This document shows positions 6,204 through 6,972 of a stretch of 6,972 nucleotides of DNA, piece after piece. Both the position numbers and the translations under genes were made by a program. The stretch is from Limnohabitans sp. (GTDB lineage: Bacteria > Pseudomonadota > Gammaproteobacteria > Burkholderiales > Burkholderiaceae_C). Location of the stretch: positions 1 to 6,972 of the forward strand of contig SHXP01000129.1 in the NCBI GenBank assembly GCA_009693225.1, written 5' to 3'. Within the stretch, counting starts at the first letter, position 1; every line of letters begins with the position of its first letter. The notes beneath the pieces were generated by a model. It searched no databases. It saw only the letters and a program-made list of their open reading frames with translations, and was not told the origin of the DNA.

Positions 6204-6467
6204 TTATTTATTCGAGTCTGTGTACGTACCCAGATTTTTCTTACCTTGTTGGGAGGCAGCTTGCGTTGCGGCTGTTTTCGCTGCAGTGACGCCGGCTGCA
6301 CCGGATTGGCCTGATAGCTCTCTTGTCATCCCGGCCATTTGGCCCCGAATGGCTTCACCGAAAAAGCTGTAAACGCCAATGGCGGCGACGGCGATCAAGG
6401 CGACGATGATGATGTACTCCGTCATCCCTTGGCCAAGTTGACGATTTTGGGACGAGAAATTTTTCAT
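6204..6467 (-). CDS. flp: Flp-type major pilin
   Basis: Main fibre subunit of the Tad pilus. The 87 residues comprise a leader MKNFSSQNRQLG12, predicted prepilin peptidase cleavage before Q13, then QGMTEYIIIVALIAVAAIGV with Glu17 (+5) and Tyr18 (+6), the hallmark of Flp pilins. The hydrophobic helix continues to about residue 36 (YSFFGEAIR). The C-terminal half is rich in Ala, Gln, Gly and Lys (GAAGVTAAKTAATQAASQQG), making the mature protein somewhat longer than classical Flp of 50-60 residues. It ends with two TAA codons in a row, consistent with a highly expressed gene. GAGGGG (6477-6482) lies 9 nt upstream of the ATG. It is the first gene of the operon, after a roughly 100-bp leader bounded by an IS3 end. 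Confidence 0.95.
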   Translation of the reverse strand: MKNFSSQNRQLGQGMTEYIIIVALIAVAAIGVYSFFGEAIRGQMAGMTRELSGQSGAAGVTAAKTAATQAASQQGKKNLGTYTDSNK

Positions 6468-6515
6468 GAGATACCACCCCTCAGTTATTAAAACTAGTTA
6501 CAGAGCCCAATGATG

Positions 6516-6544
6516 ATAATAGCACGCGCCCCGTTCGTACTCTT
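6516..6544 (-). promoter_or_regulatory. Weak candidate promoter for the flp operon
   Basis: On the minus strand TATTAT (6516-6521) resembles a -10 box about 49 nt upstream of the flp ATG. The hexamer 17 nt further upstream (AAGAGT, 6539-6544) is a poor -35 match. I found no convincing sigma-54 -24/-12 pair. The operon promoter must lie in 6468-6568 unless the IS3 end or DNA beyond supplies it. Confidence 0.22.
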
Positions 6545-6568
6545 AACGCTGCGCCACAGGCGCTCCAC

Positions 6569-6694
6569 TGAACTGCAGGCTCTTTTAGGTCCAGTTTCTG
6601 GGAGAGAATTTTAGGCAAACTGGGATAAAAGGAGGGTATCCGATGGGAGCAGCAAGGAAGCGATTTGGGGCTGAGCAGGTGGTGAACCTGTTGC
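6569..6694 (+). mobile_element. IS3-family left-end remnant
   Basis: From about 6569 (TGAACTGCAGGCTC…) the DNA has the look of an IS3-family left end. It leads to a strong ribosome binding site (AAAAGGAGGG, about 6628-6637) and an orfA start at 6643. A 7-bp inverted repeat (CCAGTTT 6591-6597, AAACTGG 6617-6623) lies within it. The exact left boundary is judged from the TG start and cannot be proved without a related intact copy. Confidence 0.5.
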
Positions 6695-6717
6695 TGTTGA
6701 ATTTCGCCCTGAATTGA
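6643..6717 (+). pseudogene. Truncated IS3-family orfA (transposase N terminus)
   Basis: ATG 6643 with AGGAGG upstream opens MGAARKRFGAEQVVNLL, closely resembling the N terminus of IS3-family OrfA proteins (type …KRFxxEQIVxLLR…), which begin their helix-turn-helix domain this way. After codon 17 the similarity stops: the next bases are the terminus of another element at 6695, and the frame ends at TGA 6715-6717 after 24 codons. No further orfA or orfB sequence is visible in the window. Confidence 0.65.
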
Positions 6718-6728
6718 CCCGCCTTTCC
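6695..6728 (+). repeat. Terminal inverted repeat, left
   Basis: Starts TGTTGAATTTCGCCC and contains GAATTGACCCG, present perfectly in reverse at 6850-6860. It abuts codon 17 of the orfA remnant. Confidence 0.7.
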
Positions 6729-6842
6729 ACAAACGCCTGACCCGCATTGAATCGTGACATCTAACTGATGATGCACGGGATACTGAACGTAAGAATGGGT
6801 CAGCGCAGGACGGAAATACGGGCCAATCCGGAACGGAAATCA

Positions 6843-6876
6843 ACAAAGACGGGTCAATTCGAGGCAACATTCAACA
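6843..6876 (-). repeat. Terminal inverted repeat, right
   Basis: On the minus strand it starts TGTTGAATGTTGCC and contains GAATTGACCCG. A second related unit at 6812-6845 (minus strand, TGTTGATTTCCG…TTGGCCCG) follows in the same orientation with a 31-bp period. Confidence 0.7.
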
Positions 6877-6972
6877 ACTGATCTACTGCCAGCAGTGTAA
6901 ACACCGCTTTCAGCCTGCCAGTCATGCCGCAAGGAGCTAATTGCGTCTCAGTTTGCGCCAGTCCCAAGGGGG
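6877..6972. other. Unassigned flank at the right edge
   Basis: No gene can be called here. On the minus strand a frame open from the edge ends PPWDWRKLRRN with TAG at 6937-6939 and could be the tail of a gene outside the window. On the plus strand a frame reads IYCQQCKHRFQPA before a stop, with a CxxC pair, but has no supportable start. Neither can be decided here. Confidence 0.3.

Larger units (their letters stand above)
6695..6876. mobile_element. 182-bp IS21-like miniature element (internally deleted)
   Basis: Both ends begin TGTTGAAT and form imperfect 34-bp inverted repeats (6695-6728 against 6843-6876, 27 of 34 matching). Each end holds further subterminal copies around the core TGACCCG: 6715 and 6738 on the plus strand; 6850-6856, 6819-6825 (as TGGCCCG) and 6796-6802 (as TGACCCA) on the minus strand, spaced 23 or 31 bp. 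TG…CA termini and multiple subterminal repeats are typical of IS21-family ends. No transposase gene fits between them. No target duplication is evident in the flanks (…CTGTTGC and ACTGATC…). The IS21 attribution is from memory of end structure, not from a match. Confidence 0.5.

Noticed and set aside
5808..6314. Plus-strand frame of 168 codons over the flp/TadG junction
   Set aside because: Antisense to two confidently identified genes and lacking any recognisable motif.
6468..6568. Sigma-54 promoter for flp
   Set aside because: No GG/GC pair with correct -24/-12 spacing could be found by reading the minus strand.
6481..6870. 129-codon minus-strand frame between the miniature element and flp
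   Set aside because: It begins inside the inverted-repeat element and runs backwards through the orfA remnant and IS3 end. It has no Shine-Dalgarno and no domain, and is explained by mobile-element debris.
1..6972. tRNA, rRNA or riboswitch in the window
   Set aside because: Gaps in the operon are too short and the 6468-6972 region is explained mainly by mobile-element ends. No cloverleaf or conserved RNA motif was seen by eye.

Overview
The window is the first part of a Tad (Flp, type IVc) pilus locus, read entirely from the minus strand, from about 6467 leftwards to the edge at 1. The moderately high GC, the Flp pilin type (…GQGMTEYIIIVALIA…), the IS3-type orfA remnant and the linked small pilin-like proteins fit a betaproteobacterium, perhaps of the Burkholderiales/Comamonadaceae. 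That assignment is inference from gene style, not from a marker gene.

Layout in transcription order (right to left): 6877-6972 is unassigned DNA. 6569-6876 is mobile-element debris: the left end of an IS3-family element with the first ~17 codons of orfA, broken at 6694/6695 by a 182-bp element with inverted, internally repeated ends that looks like an internally deleted IS21-family derivative. About 100 bp of leader (6468-6568) follows. Then come the genes: flp pilin (6204-6467), a TadG-like protein (4287-6197), a large TadE-like pseudopilin (2768-4279), a newly recognised 55-codon ORF (2629-2796), a secreted protein of unknown family (1932-2639), a second small Flp-like prepilin (1705-1914), cpaB/rcpC (593-1636) and the 5' part of cpaC/rcpA, the outer-membrane secretin, which runs off the left edge. 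Gaps are short or negative, so this is one operon. The ATPases, inner-membrane platform and prepilin peptidase would be expected beyond the left edge.

How the parts fit: Flp is the main fibre subunit. The TadE-like, TadG-like and second Flp-like proteins carry prepilin-type N termini (basic leader, Gly|Gln junction, hydrophobic helix) and would be minor or priming subunits. CpaC forms the outer-membrane channel and CpaB is its periplasmic partner.

The most notable observation is a direct 157-bp tandem duplication (2633-2789 and 2790-2946, 146/157 identical) over the 3' end of the TadE-like gene. Because 157 is 3n+1, it altered the TadE-like C terminus and placed a duplicated ribosome binding site and ATG in frame with the second copy of the TadE tail. 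The result is a 55-codon ORF overlapping both neighbours. The same gene also carries an in-frame 72-bp (24-residue) tandem repeat.
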